Positions 17,014 to 28,849 of a stretch of 64,000 bases of DNA are shown here, in pieces. Origin of the DNA: Salinimicrobium xinjiangense DSM 19287 (lineage in GTDB: Bacteria; Bacteroidota; Bacteroidia; Flavobacteriales; Flavobacteriaceae); NCBI RefSeq assembly GCF_000423585.1, contig NZ_KE384058.1:37013-101012 (forward strand), written 5' to 3'. A program made the translations under genes and the position numbers. The notes beneath the pieces are model-generated. The model made no database searches. It saw only the letters and a list, made by a program, of their open reading frames with translations, and was not told the DNA's origin. Position 1 is the stretch's first letter; every line of letters begins with the position of its first letter.

Positions 17014-20000
17014 CTATATTTTACCTCCAACACCCTTAAACTTCTCGACAAATGAAGCAATTTTCTGAAATACGGTCTGCTTTTTTGTCAAATACTGTGG
17101 GTTTAATGGACTCATTTTCGGTAACACAGCATTAAGTGCTGTTCCATTTTCACTGGCATATTCCCGTTTTAAAGAAGCTGTTATATATCTTTTTGCTTCT
17201 TCTTCGTTTAGATCTTCATCCTTAATGATTTCAGATGCCTCTTTTTTCTGTTTGCTTTGTGCATAAGCGAAAAATGCATCTATAACACTTGCTTTTTCCT
17301 GAATTTCATCAAGGTCTGTTTCGTTAATAAAATCGACTACCAGACCCTCCTTGGCTCTACTGCCAACACTGGCACGAATGACCCGGCGGATCTCTTCAAT
17401 CAAGGAAGCTTTGTCTTTGTTCTTTTTGTTGTGCTCAAAAATAAGCTCAAGAATATAATCCAGGTTGATCTCCTGTGATTTAAGCAGGTCTATTTCAAAG
17501 ACGACATCATTCCAATCAATATCTGACTCTTCGGCTTCCTTCCCTTTGTTCTCACGTCTTAGCCAGTCACGAATATCATTATAGGTAGATCGATAATCCT
17601 GCACCGTTCTCTCCGGCAGCACTTCGATCTTTTGCATTGCCGCTATATCTTCATCTGACACAAAATGAGCCTCTTTAAAAGCTTCAACGGCTTCTGGATC
17701 TTTTAGGTCTATTTCCTGAAGAGTTTTGAGGTTGACAAATTCATCGTAGTTCTGCAAAATGTTTTCGACACGTAGGTATTCTCCAAACAGCTTTGAAAAC
17801 TCCTTTTTATCATTTTCTGTGGCTATCTCGTCAGGATTAGGGAATTTCTCATTGAGCTCTTTCACCACATCTGTATAACCTCTTCGGGCTTCTCCGGTGA
17901 CAATATCAGTAAAGCCTTCCAAATACTCCTGGTAGCTCTTTTCAAGGACAATATTTTTAGTGTTCTTGTCCCCGAAGAGCGTAATCGCATCAATGGTAGG
18001 TTGCTCCAGATCACGAAAAGTTATGATATTCCCAAAAGTTTTTGTAGCGTCATAAATACGGTTGGTACGGGAAAAAGCCTGCATTAACCCATGATAGCGA
18101 AGATTCTTATCTACAAACAAGGTATTGAGGGTGGGAGCATCAAAACCAGTTAAGAACATCCCTACTACTATTAGCAGGTCAACTTCCTTATTCTTTACCC
18201 GCTTCGCCAGGTCACGATAATAGTTCTGGAATTCTTTGCTTTCAACTCCATAACTGGTTTTGAACATGGCGTTATAGTCATTGATAGCTTTGGTTAGAAA
18301 CTCCTTTGCACTGCTGTCCATGGCAGACGGTTCAAAGCTTTCATCTAGTATCTCCCCAATGGCACTCTGCTCTTCATTGGCAGCAAAGGAAAAGATAGTA
18401 GCTATTCTTATTGGCTTCTCATTGTCTTTCTGGAGCTGATTCAGCTCCTCGTAATATAATTTAGCCGCATCTACACTACTGACGGCAAACATGGCATTAA
18501 AACCGCTGTTTCCGCTTCTGGTCCGATGTGTTTTCTGGCGGTAGTTATCTAATATGTACTGAGAAATTTCCCTGATTCTTGTAGGGTGAAGTAGAGCTTT
18601 TTGGTTTTCTGCTGCACTTAACTTTTTTTCATCAATCTCTGTCTCTATACCTTTAAAGTGGGGGCGTACATCATTATAATCCACCTTAAATTTCAGCACC
18701 TTTTCATCCCTGATGGCATCTGTTATCACATAAGAATGAAGCTCCCGACCAAATACACTGGCAGTAGTTTCTGAACCTAAGGCATTTTGAGGAAAAATGG
18801 GCGTTCCCGTAAAGCCAAACTGATAGTATTTTTTGAACTTCTTTTTCAGATTCTTCTGTGCTTCCCCAAATTGTGATCGATGAGCTTCATCAAAAATGAA
18901 AACCACCTGTTTTTGATAAACGGTCAGGTCATTCTCACTTTTCATTAGGTTATTCAGTTTCTGAATCGTTGTGACAATGATCTTGTTATCATCTTTGTCA
19001 ATATTCCTCTTTAGACCTGCAGTACTGTCGGATCCATTCACACTATCAGGCGAAAAACGCTGATACTCTTTCATGGTTTGATAGTCTAAATCCTTGCGGT
19101 CCACCACGAAGAATACTTTATCAATAAAATTAAGTTGTGTGGCCAATCGTGCCGCTTTAAAACTGGTCAGGGTTTTACCGGAACCGGTGGTGTGCCATAT
19201 ATATCCGCCCCCCTCTGAAGAAGTCCATTTTTTAGTTTGATAAGAGCTTTCGATCTTCCACAGGATCCTTTCAGTGGCGGCAATTTGATAAGGTCGCATT
19301 ACGAGAAGCGTGTCACTGGTATCAAATACAGAATAATTGAGCAGGATATGTAAAAGGGTATTTTTCTGAAAGAATGTAGCCGTAAAATCCTTCAGGTCCT
19401 TGATCAGCGTATTGTCAGCCCTGGCCCAGTTCATGGTAAAGTCGAAGCTGTTTTTATTTCGCTCTACGGTGTTGGCAAAATAACGGGTGTCGGTACCATT
19501 GGAGATGACAAAGACCTGTAAGAACTTGAAGAGGGAAGCATTGGTGTTAAAACTCTCCTTTGAGTACCGATGTACCTGATTAAAGGCCTCCCGGATTGCC
19601 ACCCCACGTTTTTTTAGTTCTACCTGCACCAGGGGCAGACCGTTTACCAGGATAGTGACATCATAACGATTGGCATGAATTCCTTTTTGTTCAAATTGGG
19701 AAATTACCTGCACCTTATTGCGGGCAATATTTTTTTTGTCAACAAGGTAGATGTTTTGAATATTGCCATCATCAAAGACGAAATCGTAAATATAGTCATC
19801 GTGCAATTTTCTTGTTTTATCAACCAGGTTATCGCTTGGCTTATCTAAATACTCCTCTACAAAACGAGCCCATTCCCCATCTGCAAACACCATGTTATTC
19901 ATCGTCTGAAGCTGTACTCTTGCATTGGCAAGCATTGCTTTCATAGAAGTAAGGTTCGGACTTTCATAACCCTGGTTGATCAGATCCTGAACGAATTCCC

Positions 20001-20118
20001 GCTCCAGTGCCACCTCCGTTTGGTAAACAGCAGGAGCTTCGTTGGCTTCAGAGAACTTGGTGTATTTATCTAAAACAATAAAATTGTTGGATTCAGCTAT
20101 GGTGTTATAGGTACTCAT
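17014..20118 (-). CDS. hsdR: Type I restriction enzyme R subunit (HsdR)
   Basis: A 1034-residue motor/nuclease subunit of normal length. The N-terminal nuclease domain shows YDVTILVN (D153) and VQVELKKRG (E167, K169). The superfamily 2 translocase follows with Walker A TGSGKT (311-316) and FIFDEAHRS (D410-H413), then [12 protein letters not shown] and [10 protein letters not shown] of the second RecA-like domain. The C-terminal helical region binds HsdM. It translocates on and cuts DNA lacking the host methylation. The ATG overlaps the stop of hsdS by 4 bases. Confidence 0.95.
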   Translation of the reverse strand: MSTYNTIAESNNFIVLDKYTKFSEANEAPAVYQTEVALEREFVQDLINQGYESPNLTSMKAMLANARVQLQTMNNMVFADGEWARFVEEYLDKPSDNLVDKTRKLHDDYIYDFVFDDGNIQNIYLVDKKNIARNKVQVISQFEQKGIHANRYDVTILVNGLPLVQVELKKRGVAIREAFNQVHRYSKESFNTNASLFKFLQVFVISNGTDTRYFANTVERNKNSFDFTMNWARADNTLIKDLKDFTATFFQKNTLLHILLNYSVFDTSDTLLVMRPYQIAATERILWKIESSYQTKKWTSSEGGGYIWHTTGSGKTLTSFKAARLATQLNFIDKVFFVVDRKDLDYQTMKEYQRFSPDSVNGSDSTAGLKRNIDKDDNKIIVTTIQKLNNLMKSENDLTVYQKQVVFIFDEAHRSQFGEAQKNLKKKFKKYYQFGFTGTPIFPQNALGSETTASVFGRELHSYVITDAIRDEKVLKFKVDYNDVRPHFKGIETEIDEKKLSAAENQKALLHPTRIREISQYILDNYRQKTHRTRSGNSGFNAMFAVSSVDAAKLYYEELNQLQKDNEKPIRIATIFSFAANEEQSAIGEILDESFEPSAMDSSAKEFLTKAINDYNAMFKTSYGVESKEFQNYYRDLAKRVKNKEVDLLIVVGMFLTGFDAPTLNTLFVDKNLRYHGLMQAFSRTNRIYDATKTFGNIITFRDLEQPTIDAITLFGDKNTKNIVLEKSYQEYLEGFTDIVTGEARRGYTDVVKELNEKFPNPDEIATENDKKEFSKLFGEYLRVENILQNYDEFVNLKTLQEIDLKDPEAVEAFKEAHFVSDEDIAAMQKIEVLPERTVQDYRSTYNDIRDWLRRENKGKEAEESDIDWNDVVFEIDLLKSQEINLDYILELIFEHNKKNKDKASLIEEIRRVIRASVGSRAKEGLVVDFINETDLDEIQEKASVIDAFFAYAQSKQKKEASEIIKDEDLNEEEAKRYITASLKREYASENGTALNAVLPKMSPLNPQYLTKKQTVFQKIASFVEKFKGVGGKI

Positions 20119-21353
20119 GCGGGCTCTTGTTGTGGGAATGTTAATAACATATCCCGGTAATATTTATACTGCTTTTTCCTTAGTTCTATCTCCTTTGGAA
20201 GACTCTCGCTGATGGAATGAGTGAGAGTGTCGAATTTGTCGAGGATGGAGACTATTCGTTCTTGTTCTTCTTTTGATGGTACTGGGATGATGACCTTACT
20301 TAATCCTTTTGAGTTAATAGCAGAAATTTTTCCCGATGAAATATGTCTCCTTATTTGGTCATGAAACTGCTTTGTACGGGTAAAATACGCTACGTATTTT
20401 GGGTGCAGAGGGCTTCTGTATGAAAAACACGCATCATGAATCACAACACCTTCATCACCTAACCAAGCTGTTCCTTTTCCAATGTCTTCAATCGTTTCAC
20501 CAGCAGCAACAATAACAATATCTCCTTTTTTAGCTACTCTTAATTTTTTCTTCTCAACGAGTTCTTTACTTACAAAAGATTTCGTTTCATCTGCCCAAGT
20601 GCCATAATGTGTGTACATTTCACCATAATGAATAGTTGGTACCCCTTCAGAGATTAAATCGGTTCTTACAAATCGTTTCCCTCTTTGAAATTCACCAATT
20701 TCATTTAATGATTTCCACTCAACTTCAGACTCTTCAAAACTGAACAATTGCTCTCGATAGTACCAATACTGATTTTTACGTGCGTTAAGCTCTGTTGTTA
20801 GCTCTGCAGTTAGGTCTGTTGTTTGTTTTGTAAACACTTCTAAAATACGGACAATCTCTTTTTGGACTTTGAGAGGTGGGATGGGGATTTGTAAAGACTT
20901 GATAATGTCTGCATTTAAGTTGCTGACTGAACTACTATTTATTTTACTTAGCCAGTAATCTTGAACAATTTCGGATGTGAGATAAAGAAATAAATAATCA
21001 GAATTAAGCTTATCTCCAAAATCACTAATAGAAGCCCAGCCATCATGAATGGCTCCATTAATCTTAAGAATATATGGCCGGCCATAACTCATCGAATTAG
21101 ACATAATTAAATCACCTTTTTTCAATATTCTTGATTTTTTAGCTCCTTCAAATGTGATTTTTTGTTTTGTCTTATTAACATATTTTGAATTAGGTACAGT
21201 GTCTCCGATTTTTATCCAAGGAACACCATTTTTATCATCCGTGATAAATTTCGCTATAGGACGAGGTGACGCACCTCTTTGGATTTTTGCAACCTCACCA
21301 AAATTCTCCCACTGAACTTCAACCCCCTCTAATAATTTCTCTAAATAACTCAT
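20115..21353 (-). CDS. hsdS: Type I restriction-modification specificity subunit (HsdS)
   Basis: A 412-residue subunit with two target-recognition domains (about 14-165 and 215-370), each followed by a conserved helix; the paired spacer ends [12 protein letters not shown] and [12 protein letters not shown] show the internal repeat expected of HsdS. The two domains read the halves of a bipartite target, which cannot be deduced from sequence alone. Overlaps hsdM and hsdR by 4 bases at its two ends, so all three are translationally coupled. Confidence 0.93.
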   Translation of the reverse strand: MSYLEKLLEGVEVQWENFGEVAKIQRGASPRPIAKFITDDKNGVPWIKIGDTVPNSKYVNKTKQKITFEGAKKSRILKKGDLIMSNSMSYGRPYILKINGAIHDGWASISDFGDKLNSDYLFLYLTSEIVQDYWLSKINSSSVSNLNADIIKSLQIPIPPLKVQKEIVRILEVFTKQTTDLTAELTTELNARKNQYWYYREQLFSFEESEVEWKSLNEIGEFQRGKRFVRTDLISEGVPTIHYGEMYTHYGTWADETKSFVSKELVEKKKLRVAKKGDIVIVAAGETIEDIGKGTAWLGDEGVVIHDACFSYRSPLHPKYVAYFTRTKQFHDQIRRHISSGKISAINSKGLSKVIIPVPSKEEQERIVSILDKFDTLTHSISESLPKEIELRKKQYKYYRDMLLTFPQQEPA

Positions 21354-22897
21354 GCTTCAATCTCCTTTATAATAGCGTCAATATTCAAACGAAGTGAATT
21401 TATCTTCTCTACAGTTCTGGAAACCTCTTCATTCAATACAGCTATATCAATCTTCTCACGATTATCCTTTGGGGCAACATAGGAGCTTACAGAGAGATTA
21501 TAATCGTTTGCGGCAATTTTGTTGTTGTCTATAGATTTTACTACATGCTCAATATCCTGTTTGCTATCGAACATTTTAATAATACTTTCAATGTGTTTAT
21601 CTGTAAGCACATTGTTATTCGTGACTTTCTTGAAGAAATCTTCACTATTCACATCAATAAACTGTGTTTTGGTGCCAATTTTATGTTTTGATAGCACTAG
21701 AATATTAACCGCTATTGATGTACCATAAAATAAATTTGGAGCTAAGGAAATAATGGTCTCTACATAGTTATTATCTACCAAATACTTTCTAATTTTCTGT
21801 TCGGCACCGCCACGATAGAAGATACCAGGAAAACATACGATGGCTGCTCTACCTTTACTAGATAGGTAATGCAGTGAATGTAGTACAAAAGCAAAATCGG
21901 CTTTTGATTTAGGAGCAAGCACACCGGCAGGAGCAAAACGGTCATCATTGATCATGGTTGGGTCATCATCACCGATCCACTTTACCGAATAGGGAGGGTT
22001 TGATACTATGGCATCAAAGGGTTTTTCATCCGCTAACTGTGGGTCTTTAAGTGTGTCTCCTAATACTAAATGAAACTTGTCGTAATTGATGTTATGTAAA
22101 AACATATTCATACGAGCCAAGTTATATGTGGTGTGGTTCACCTCCTGTCCAAAGAAACCTTCCTCAATAATATGGTTGTCAAAATGCTTTTTAGCTTGTA
22201 AGAGCAAAGAGCCTGAGCCTGCTGCAGGGTCGTAAATTTTGTTTACGGTTGTCTGCCCGTGCATGGCCAATTGTGCAATAAGTTTAGATACGTGCTGAGG
22301 GGTGAAAAACTCACCTCCCGATTTTCCGGCATTGGCAGCATAATTGGAAATCAGGAATTCATAGGCATCGCCAAAAAGGTCGATCTGGTTTTCTTCAAAT
22401 CTCCCAAAGTTCAACGCTTCCACGCCTTTTAGCACTGCTGCCAGACGACTGTTCTTGTTTTCAACGGTATTCCCCAGTCGGGAACTGGTGGTGTCAAAAT
22501 CGGCAAACAATCCTTTTATATCTGATTCGGACGGATACCCATTCGCAGAGCTTTCAATAGCGTCAAAAATGGATTTTAAATCGGTGTTTAGATTGGAATT
22601 GGTGTTGGCTGTTTTGGCAACGTTCGCGAAAAGCTGACTTGGATATATAAAATACCCCTTAGTTTTAATGGCATCATCCTTTATTTCGGGGGTTATGACA
22701 TCATCTGATAATGTTGCATAATTCACTCTCTCATCGCCGGCTTCTATATAATTTGAAAAGTTTTCACTGATAAAGCGGTAGAAAAGTGTTCCTAAAACAA
22801 ATTGTTTAAAATCCCATCCATCCACCGAGCCACGAACATCGTTGGCTATTCTCCATATTTTTGCTTGTAATTCTGCTCTTTGATTTGTACTTGTCAT
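21350..22897 (-). CDS. hsdM: Type I restriction-modification methyltransferase (HsdM)
   Basis: A 515-residue N6-adenine methyltransferase. The N-terminal helical domain (about 1-160) is followed by GEFFTP, SAM-binding [10 protein letters not shown] (about 222-230) and catalytic [10 protein letters not shown] (NPPY at 300-303). It methylates the target set by HsdS and protects the host genome. First gene of the hsdM-hsdS-hsdR operon; its upstream region holds the phased ACCGTT array about 200 bases away. Confidence 0.95.
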   Translation of the reverse strand: MTSTNQRAELQAKIWRIANDVRGSVDGWDFKQFVLGTLFYRFISENFSNYIEAGDERVNYATLSDDVITPEIKDDAIKTKGYFIYPSQLFANVAKTANTNSNLNTDLKSIFDAIESSANGYPSESDIKGLFADFDTTSSRLGNTVENKNSRLAAVLKGVEALNFGRFEENQIDLFGDAYEFLISNYAANAGKSGGEFFTPQHVSKLIAQLAMHGQTTVNKIYDPAAGSGSLLLQAKKHFDNHIIEEGFFGQEVNHTTYNLARMNMFLHNINYDKFHLVLGDTLKDPQLADEKPFDAIVSNPPYSVKWIGDDDPTMINDDRFAPAGVLAPKSKADFAFVLHSLHYLSSKGRAAIVCFPGIFYRGGAEQKIRKYLVDNNYVETIISLAPNLFYGTSIAVNILVLSKHKIGTKTQFIDVNSEDFFKKVTNNNVLTDKHIESIIKMFDSKQDIEHVVKSIDNNKIAANDYNLSVSSYVAPKDNREKIDIAVLNEEVSRTVEKINSLRLNIDAIIKEIEA

Positions 22898-23427
22898 TAT
22901 TTTATTATGTCGTTATTTAAACCAGTTTTATAGTATTCGCGGATACCGGGCAGTATAATTCTTCTGCCGCATTCCGGAGTTCAAGTTTTAAAATTGAGAT
23001 CTGCTTTTACCATTTTAGGGGTAGGTGGTATTTTAAGGAGTGTAGTTAAGACTGATTAAGGGCAATAAAGTTAAGATTTATTTAAGAATAATAATTCGAC
23101 CGTTTAACGGTGTTTAACGGTACCGTTGAAAACCATTAGCTCGACCGTTAGCTCGACCGTTGGCTTACCGTTAGATTTACCGTTGGACACCGTTACATGA
23201 CCATTGGCGAAATTAGTAAATAGTTTTAAATCAACTATTTAACCCAATCGGTTTTGATCCAACGGTAAAACAAAAATTTCTAATTAGTTTTCCGGGTTTT
23301 TCAGGTTTGGATTAGATCCTGTAGGGAAGGAATGGGACAAATATAAATTAATAAAGTGGGATGAATATAGTTTTGGGTCCGTTCATGGGGCATACTATGA
23401 AATACATCAGATCAAATTGCAAAAAAT
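22898..23427. other. Gene-free interval upstream of hsdM
   Basis: 530 bases between divergent regions, with no credible ORF. Its main content is the ACCGTT array at 23099-23205. The rest is AT-rich spacer that must hold the hsdM promoter. Confidence 0.5.
23099..23205. repeat. Helically phased ACCGTT hexamer array (iteron-like)
   Basis: Eleven hexamers in 107 bp: ACCGTT at 23099, 23122, 23144, 23156, 23167, 23179 and 23189, ACCATT at 23132 and 23200, and the inverted form AACGGT at 23106 and 23116; one more AACGGT stands at 23261. From 23122 onward the steps are 10, 12, 12, 11, 12, 10 and 11 bases, about one helix turn. This places all sites on one face of the DNA, as in iterons or cooperative operators. 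Candidate users are the P4-type primase/helicase or an unknown regulator of hsdM. Confidence 0.75.
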
Positions 23428-24078
23428 TCATCTAATCATTTCGATGTAGGTTCCATTGTGGTCAGAATACATAAATCCTTCTTTTGAAAAATGATCCCAG
23501 GCTCCAGCCTGAATTTCTATTGAAGCACAAAAATTATTGGAAATAAAGATATGGTCTATATTTCTTCGTTTTTTGCCATTGTGATCCGGCTTTAGAAAAC
23601 CCAAATCATGAAAGTCGTTTTCTGTTACACAAGACAAGCTATTATCAGCTAATTTTTGAGTTAATAGCTTTCGTCCCTGGTTCGTGCCGTAACCGTATTT
23701 AAGGCCATCTCTCGTCTGATTAAAAAGGCCAGCCACAAAAAATGGAACATCTGGGTAATTATCCATGATGTTTTGCCAGTTTGAGGACTGGTCAATTATA
23801 TCTTCTAAATGCAGTTGCCACACCTTTTTTCCTTTGTCAGGATAGCGGTTGCCGCTTACACCAGCCATGTGGTAAGGGATGATAGTTCCGTAGATGATCA
23901 CAGTGCCAAAAGGAGCTTCAACTAAACAACACGCCGTCCGGAAGGAATTAAAAGTCACTATTTCTTCTAAAATTTTCCACCGGGACCAGATGGTGATCCA
24001 CGGTTGATCTTTGTATTGCTCAAATTCTCTTGATCTGACAGCATCATAGTCCGGGTGAAGATTTATTTTAGTCTTCAC
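23428..24078 (-). pseudogene. Truncated EEP-family nuclease, probably inactive
   Basis: A 216-residue reading frame (GTG start) matching the C-terminal three quarters of an endonuclease/exonuclease/phosphatase fold: IIYGTIIPYH, RNIDHIFIS and YSDHNG are present. The first strands with the metal-binding Asn and Glu are missing, and the usual GDFN motif reads GLFN (VAGLFNQTRD), so the catalytic Asp is gone. The start coincides with an inverted repeat GTGAAGA/TCTTCAC (24054-24078), which may mark the break point. It is either a decayed remnant or an unusual non-catalytic relative. Confidence 0.6.
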
Positions 24079-24094
24079 CTATAGTTTAATTTTC

Positions 24095-24469
24095 ATGGCA
24101 CATTTAAACCAATATAGTCACAGGGTTAGTATTTTATTTAATGATTACCTTCAGAACATTTTAGATCTGGATGAATTTATCCAAAAACTTCGCGTGGTAG
24201 AAAAACAATATGAGCAAACTCTTGATAACAAAATACCCGAGGATTCTATATGGTTCAAATTCTCTGACGACGATACTCTTATAACCACAATAGATGACCT
24301 TGAGAGGGATTTATCCAATTCAAATAAAGATTTTACATTGGAGCCGCATGAATTGAGAGATTTACGGTTCTGTGAGAGGTTTAGGGGTGAAATTCCCCTT
24401 TACCTACGCGACTTCCCTCGCTTTCCCTCGTTTGTTTTTTCTAAACCTGGTTCATGCTTAACCACATAA
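24095..24469 (+). CDS. Hypothetical protein
   Basis: A 124-residue acidic, helical protein (DNKIPEDSIWFKFSDDDTL, DDLERDLSNS) that I do not recognise. It has no signal or membrane segment. Divergent from the EEP remnant, with only 16 bases between the starts. The ATG and length are plausible but the gene has no supporting neighbour. Confidence 0.45.
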   Translation: MAHLNQYSHRVSILFNDYLQNILDLDEFIQKLRVVEKQYEQTLDNKIPEDSIWFKFSDDDTLITTIDDLERDLSNSNKDFTLEPHELRDLRFCERFRGEIPLYLRDFPRFPSFVFSKPGSCLTT

Positions 24470-24739
24470 ATATTAGATAAAAACATGTGATACCGAAGCT
24501 CATTCCTTTTCACTATTATATTTTGATTTAAACCTATCAGCACAATAGGCATAGAATAAAAAACATCACTCAGATTAAATTTTTAAATACAATGAATGGT
24601 TACAAAATATCTACAATTATATAGTGCAATTCAACCTTTTAGATTGGTAATTTATTACTCTTCACCTAATTCTTATTAACGTTTCCTTCTTAAACTTCTG
24701 CTGTATTAGCTGTACCTTTCAAATATTTAAAATTAGCCT

Positions 24740-27700
24740 ATGCCTAAAAACTCCCCCCATAATAATCCGATCCTGGAACTCTCCGAAAACAAGTTCCCGG
24801 TGGTAGGGGTTGGGGCTTCAGCCGGCGGCCTTTCTGCTTTTAAAGAATTTGTGGGTGGAATTCCAGAAAATTCCGGAATGGCCTATGTGTTGGTGCAACA
24901 TTTAGATCCCAGTCATGAAAGTATGCTTTCTGAAATTTTACAGAAATCTACCCCCTTACCCGTGCTTGAGATCACAGATGACATAAAAGTAAGGCCAGAT
25001 CATATTTATATTATCCCCAGCAACAAGATGCTTCTAGCAAGTGACGGGGTATTAATGTTGAGCCAACGACCGGCACCTGAAAAAAATAAAAAAAATCTTC
25101 CCATAGATCTTTTTTTTAATTCTCTTGCTGTTATTCATGGGTCACACAGTCTGGGCGTTGTCCTTTCGGGCACCGCCAGTGACGGCACCCAGGGTCTCAA
25201 GGATATTAAGAGTAAGGGCGGGATTACATTTGCCCAGGATGAAAGTTCTGCAGAATGGCCGCAAATGCCAAACAGTGCAATTAATGCGGGAGCTGTAGAT
25301 TTTATTCTACCCCCCTCCGAAATCCCAAAAAAAATATTAGATCTAATTAAGAATAAAAATCCTAAAATTCAGGGACAACAGGGTTTTAGTGATGAAAAAG
25401 ATGGAACTTTTCAGCAGATCCTTTCCTTAATTCGGTTGCGTCGCAATACTGATTTCACCTATTATAAAGAAAATACCATTAAGCGAAGAATTCTGCGGAG
25501 AATGGTCATTAAAAAGTATAAAAGCCCCGAGGCCTATCATAAATTTTTACTGGAAAACTCCAAGGAAATTGATTTGTTGTATCAGGATTTACTAATTCCC
25601 GTCACCAGCTTTTTTAGAGATACCCATGTTTTTGAAAATTTGTGCCAGTCCATTTTGCCGCTTTTAATTGAGAAAAAAAAGGAGAGTGAACCTATCAGGG
25701 TATGGATTGCAGGCTGCAGCACCGGGCAAGAAGCCTATTCTTTAGCAATTTGTATTCATGAACAGTTGAGGAAGCACAGGTCCCACAATCCTAAAAAGAT
25801 CAACAATTTAAATGGATTTACCAGTGATGTGCAAGTTTTTGCTTCAGATATTAGCGAACCAGCAATTTCATTTGCCCGAAAGGGAATTTATAAAGAGAAA
25901 GATGTTGAAAATATTAGTCCCGAACGTTTACAGGAATACTTCATTAAATATGACGAGGGCTATCAAATAAAAAAAGAGATACGGGAAAGTTGCGTCTTTG
26001 CAATACAAAATTTCCTGAAAGATCCTCCTTTTGGAAATATGGACTTGATTAGCTGTCGCAACGTTCTTATTTATTTACAACCTTACCTTCAGAAAAAAGC
26101 TCTAACCACTTTTCATTATTCTCTTAAGCAGGATGGCTACCTCTTATTAGGGAAATCTGAAAATGTGGGAAGTGTACCAGGATATTTTACAGACATCGAT
26201 AAAAAAGTGAAACTTTTCAAAAAAAATAATATTCCTGAATCCTTTAATATTCCCACCGGAATCAGAAATAACGCAAAAAAACAGGAGTTCAAAGTAAATA
26301 AACCTACTCCTGTTAAACGAACTGATTTTCAAGGGACTGCAGATGAGATTCTTTTAAAAAAATATACTCCAGCCAGCGTAGTTATAAATGAAGCAATGGA
26401 TATTGTGCTTTTTAGAGGCGGCACTTCTAATTATCTGGAGCAGCAAAGTGGTTCACCCAGTCATAATCTGATGAAAATGGCAAAGCCCGGGTTAGCTTTT
26501 GAATTGCGAAATATAATTCACAAAGTAAAAAAAGATGGAAAGCCTTTAAAGAAGAATCATATTTTCACTCATCAAAATGGAGACCGGCAACCAATCACGG
26601 TAGAAGCCATGGTTTTGCCCAAACTGGTCGACCCCCATTACTTAATAGTTCTTCAGCCTTCAGTTGACACCCTAAAAAAACCGGATAAAGTGCAAGGTTC
26701 TTCCAAAATAGATGAAAAGGATTTGCGTATAAAGGAGCTGGAAAATGAGCTGGCACAAAGCCGGGAAGATATGCTCGGCATTACACAGGAGCAGGAAGCT
26801 GTTAATGAGGAATTGCAAAGCGCGAATGAAGAATTTATGAGTGGGAGCGAGGAATTGCAAAGCCTTAATGAAGAGCTCGAAACCAGTAAAGAAGAATTGC
26901 AGAGCACCAATGAAGAATTAACGGTAACCAATCAGGAACTAGGCACACTCAATTTTCAGCTTACCGAAGAAAGGAATTTTGCACGTGCGATTATAAATAC
27001 TACCCGTCAACCTTTAATTGTTTTAAATGGGGAACTGGAAGTGATTACTTCCAATAAAGCTTTTCATGAAGCCTATTGTGATAAATCTGGATATACAGAA
27101 GGTAAAAGGTTGTATGAGCTTAACAACAATCTGTGGGATATTCCCAAGGTGCGGGAATTGTTGGAATCGATCTTACCCAAAGACAAGGTTGTCGAAAATT
27201 TTGAGGTCGTTCATAATTTTAAAAGAATCGGGGAGCGTTCAATGATCTTGAACGCTATGGAGATAGGGGATAATAACTTAAAGAATAATTTAATCCTTCT
27301 ATCAATAGAAGATATCACTGAACGTAAGGTGATGGCAAGGAAATTAGAAGACACTCAGCATCAATATAAAGAAATGATATATTCCTCACCATCATTAATT
27401 GCTATTCTAAACGGACCTGAATTCAGAATATCCATTGCCAATGAGCCTTTCCTTAATCAATTTGGGAAAGGTGAGGATATAATAGGAGCCTCTTACTTAG
27501 AAGCGGTTCCGGAACTGGTAGACCAAGGCCTTGGAAAGATCTTAAGGGAAGTGTATAAAACCGGGGAACCCCAATATGTCCATGAAACGCCTGTAAAGAT
27601 TATACGCAATGGAAAACAGGAGCTGCTTTATTACAACTTTGGATATCAGGCTCAGCGTAATTCCAAAGGGGGTATTGAAGGTGTGGCTATTCTCGCAAAC

Positions 27701-28804
27701 GAGGTTACTGCCCAGGCAGAGTTAAATAAAACCATCAAGGAAAGTGAAAGTCGCTTTCATCAAATGGCAGATCTTACTCCCGAAAAAATCATCTGTACAG
27801 ATACCTCGGGGGAAATATATTATTTCAATAAAAGCTGGTTGGATTTTACAGGATTGAACCAGGAGTTATTAATAGCAAAAGGCTGGGAACAATTCATGCA
27901 CCCGGAGGAAATAACTACTACGCGCAGGAAATGGAAACAATGTATCGCATCTGGAAATGCTTTTGAAAAGGAAATTCGTTTGCGGGACAAAAATGATATT
28001 TATAAATGGCATTTAAGTCGGGCTGTACCGGTTAAAGACGAGGATGGAAAAATTAAAATGTGGATTGGTGCGCTTACTCAAATTCATAAGATAAAGGAGG
28101 AAGAAGAACGTAAGGAAAGTTTCCTTAAACTGGCAAGTCATGAACTTAAAACTCCTATAACCTCTATCAAGGGTTATACACAATTCCTGCTGGAAAGGCT
28201 CAGGGAATCCAAAGAGGTCCTGCCGGGATCTATTCCTATTATTCCTTCTCTGGAACGCATCGACAGTCAGGTCACAAGATTAACCAGGTTGATATCTGAG
28301 ATGCTGGACCTCTCGAGGGTTCAGGAAAGTAAACTTTCATTACAGAAGGAAAGCTTCAGCTTAAACCAAATGGTGGAAGAAAGTGTACAGGATGTTCAAT
28401 ATTCCAGTTCCTCAGCAAAAATCAAAATAGATCACAAAGACCAACTCATGGTTAATGGGGATAGGGATAGAATCAGCCAGGTCCTAATCAATTTGATCAC
28501 TAACGCAATTAAATATTCCCCAAATAATAAAAATATTGAAGTTAAAGTATTTCAGGAAGGAAAAGATAAAGCCTGTGTTAGTGTAAAAGATCAAGGGATA
28601 GGAATCGATCGGGTAGATCAGAAAAACATTTTTAAAAGATTTTTTAGAGTTACAGGGAAAGATGAACAAACCTATTCCGGTTTAGGTATTGGTTTATATT
28701 TAGCTAAGGAAATTATGATTCGCCACAATGGAAATCTCAAGGTTAAAAGTGAGAAGGGAGAAGGTTCAGTATTTACTTTTTCACTTCCTCTGGATAAAAT
28801 ATAA
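24740..28804 (+). CDS. CheB-CheR-PAS-histidine kinase fusion
   Basis: A 1354-residue cytoplasmic signalling protein. Residues about 20-205 are a CheB methylesterase domain with the triad GASAGG (S27), QHLDP (H54) and ASDGT (D148). About 225-500 is a CheR methyltransferase (FTYYKENTIKRRI, IAGCSTGQEAYS). A long coiled coil (about 670-760; EELQSxNEEL repeats) leads to three PAS domains (about 765-870, 880-1000, 1010-1120), HisKA (ASHELKTPIT, H1134) and a complete HATPase (N box NLITNAIKYS, KDQGIGID, GLGIGLYLA). There is no receiver; a receiver gene follows 140 bases downstream. Its role outside flagellar chemotaxis is usually stress or light signalling. Confidence 0.9.
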   Translation: MPKNSPHNNPILELSENKFPVVGVGASAGGLSAFKEFVGGIPENSGMAYVLVQHLDPSHESMLSEILQKSTPLPVLEITDDIKVRPDHIYIIPSNKMLLASDGVLMLSQRPAPEKNKKNLPIDLFFNSLAVIHGSHSLGVVLSGTASDGTQGLKDIKSKGGITFAQDESSAEWPQMPNSAINAGAVDFILPPSEIPKKILDLIKNKNPKIQGQQGFSDEKDGTFQQILSLIRLRRNTDFTYYKENTIKRRILRRMVIKKYKSPEAYHKFLLENSKEIDLLYQDLLIPVTSFFRDTHVFENLCQSILPLLIEKKKESEPIRVWIAGCSTGQEAYSLAICIHEQLRKHRSHNPKKINNLNGFTSDVQVFASDISEPAISFARKGIYKEKDVENISPERLQEYFIKYDEGYQIKKEIRESCVFAIQNFLKDPPFGNMDLISCRNVLIYLQPYLQKKALTTFHYSLKQDGYLLLGKSENVGSVPGYFTDIDKKVKLFKKNNIPESFNIPTGIRNNAKKQEFKVNKPTPVKRTDFQGTADEILLKKYTPASVVINEAMDIVLFRGGTSNYLEQQSGSPSHNLMKMAKPGLAFELRNIIHKVKKDGKPLKKNHIFTHQNGDRQPITVEAMVLPKLVDPHYLIVLQPSVDTLKKPDKVQGSSKIDEKDLRIKELENELAQSREDMLGITQEQEAVNEELQSANEEFMSGSEELQSLNEELETSKEELQSTNEELTVTNQELGTLNFQLTEERNFARAIINTTRQPLIVLNGELEVITSNKAFHEAYCDKSGYTEGKRLYELNNNLWDIPKVRELLESILPKDKVVENFEVVHNFKRIGERSMILNAMEIGDNNLKNNLILLSIEDITERKVMARKLEDTQHQYKEMIYSSPSLIAILNGPEFRISIANEPFLNQFGKGEDIIGASYLEAVPELVDQGLGKILREVYKTGEPQYVHETPVKIIRNGKQELLYYNFGYQAQRNSKGGIEGVAILANEVTAQAELNKTIKESESRFHQMADLTPEKIICTDTSGEIYYFNKSWLDFTGLNQELLIAKGWEQFMHPEEITTTRRKWKQCIASGNAFEKEIRLRDKNDIYKWHLSRAVPVKDEDGKIKMWIGALTQIHKIKEEEERKESFLKLASHELKTPITSIKGYTQFLLERLRESKEVLPGSIPIIPSLERIDSQVTRLTRLISEMLDLSRVQESKLSLQKESFSLNQMVEESVQDVQYSSSSAKIKIDHKDQLMVNGDRDRISQVLINLITNAIKYSPNNKNIEVKVFQEGKDKACVSVKDQGIGIDRVDQKNIFKRFFRVTGKDEQTYSGLGIGLYLAKEIMIRHNGNLKVKSEKGEGSVFTFSLPLDKI

Positions 28805-28849
28805 GAAATCCCGATCTACAAAGTAGTTACCATAATTTTATTTATTTAC

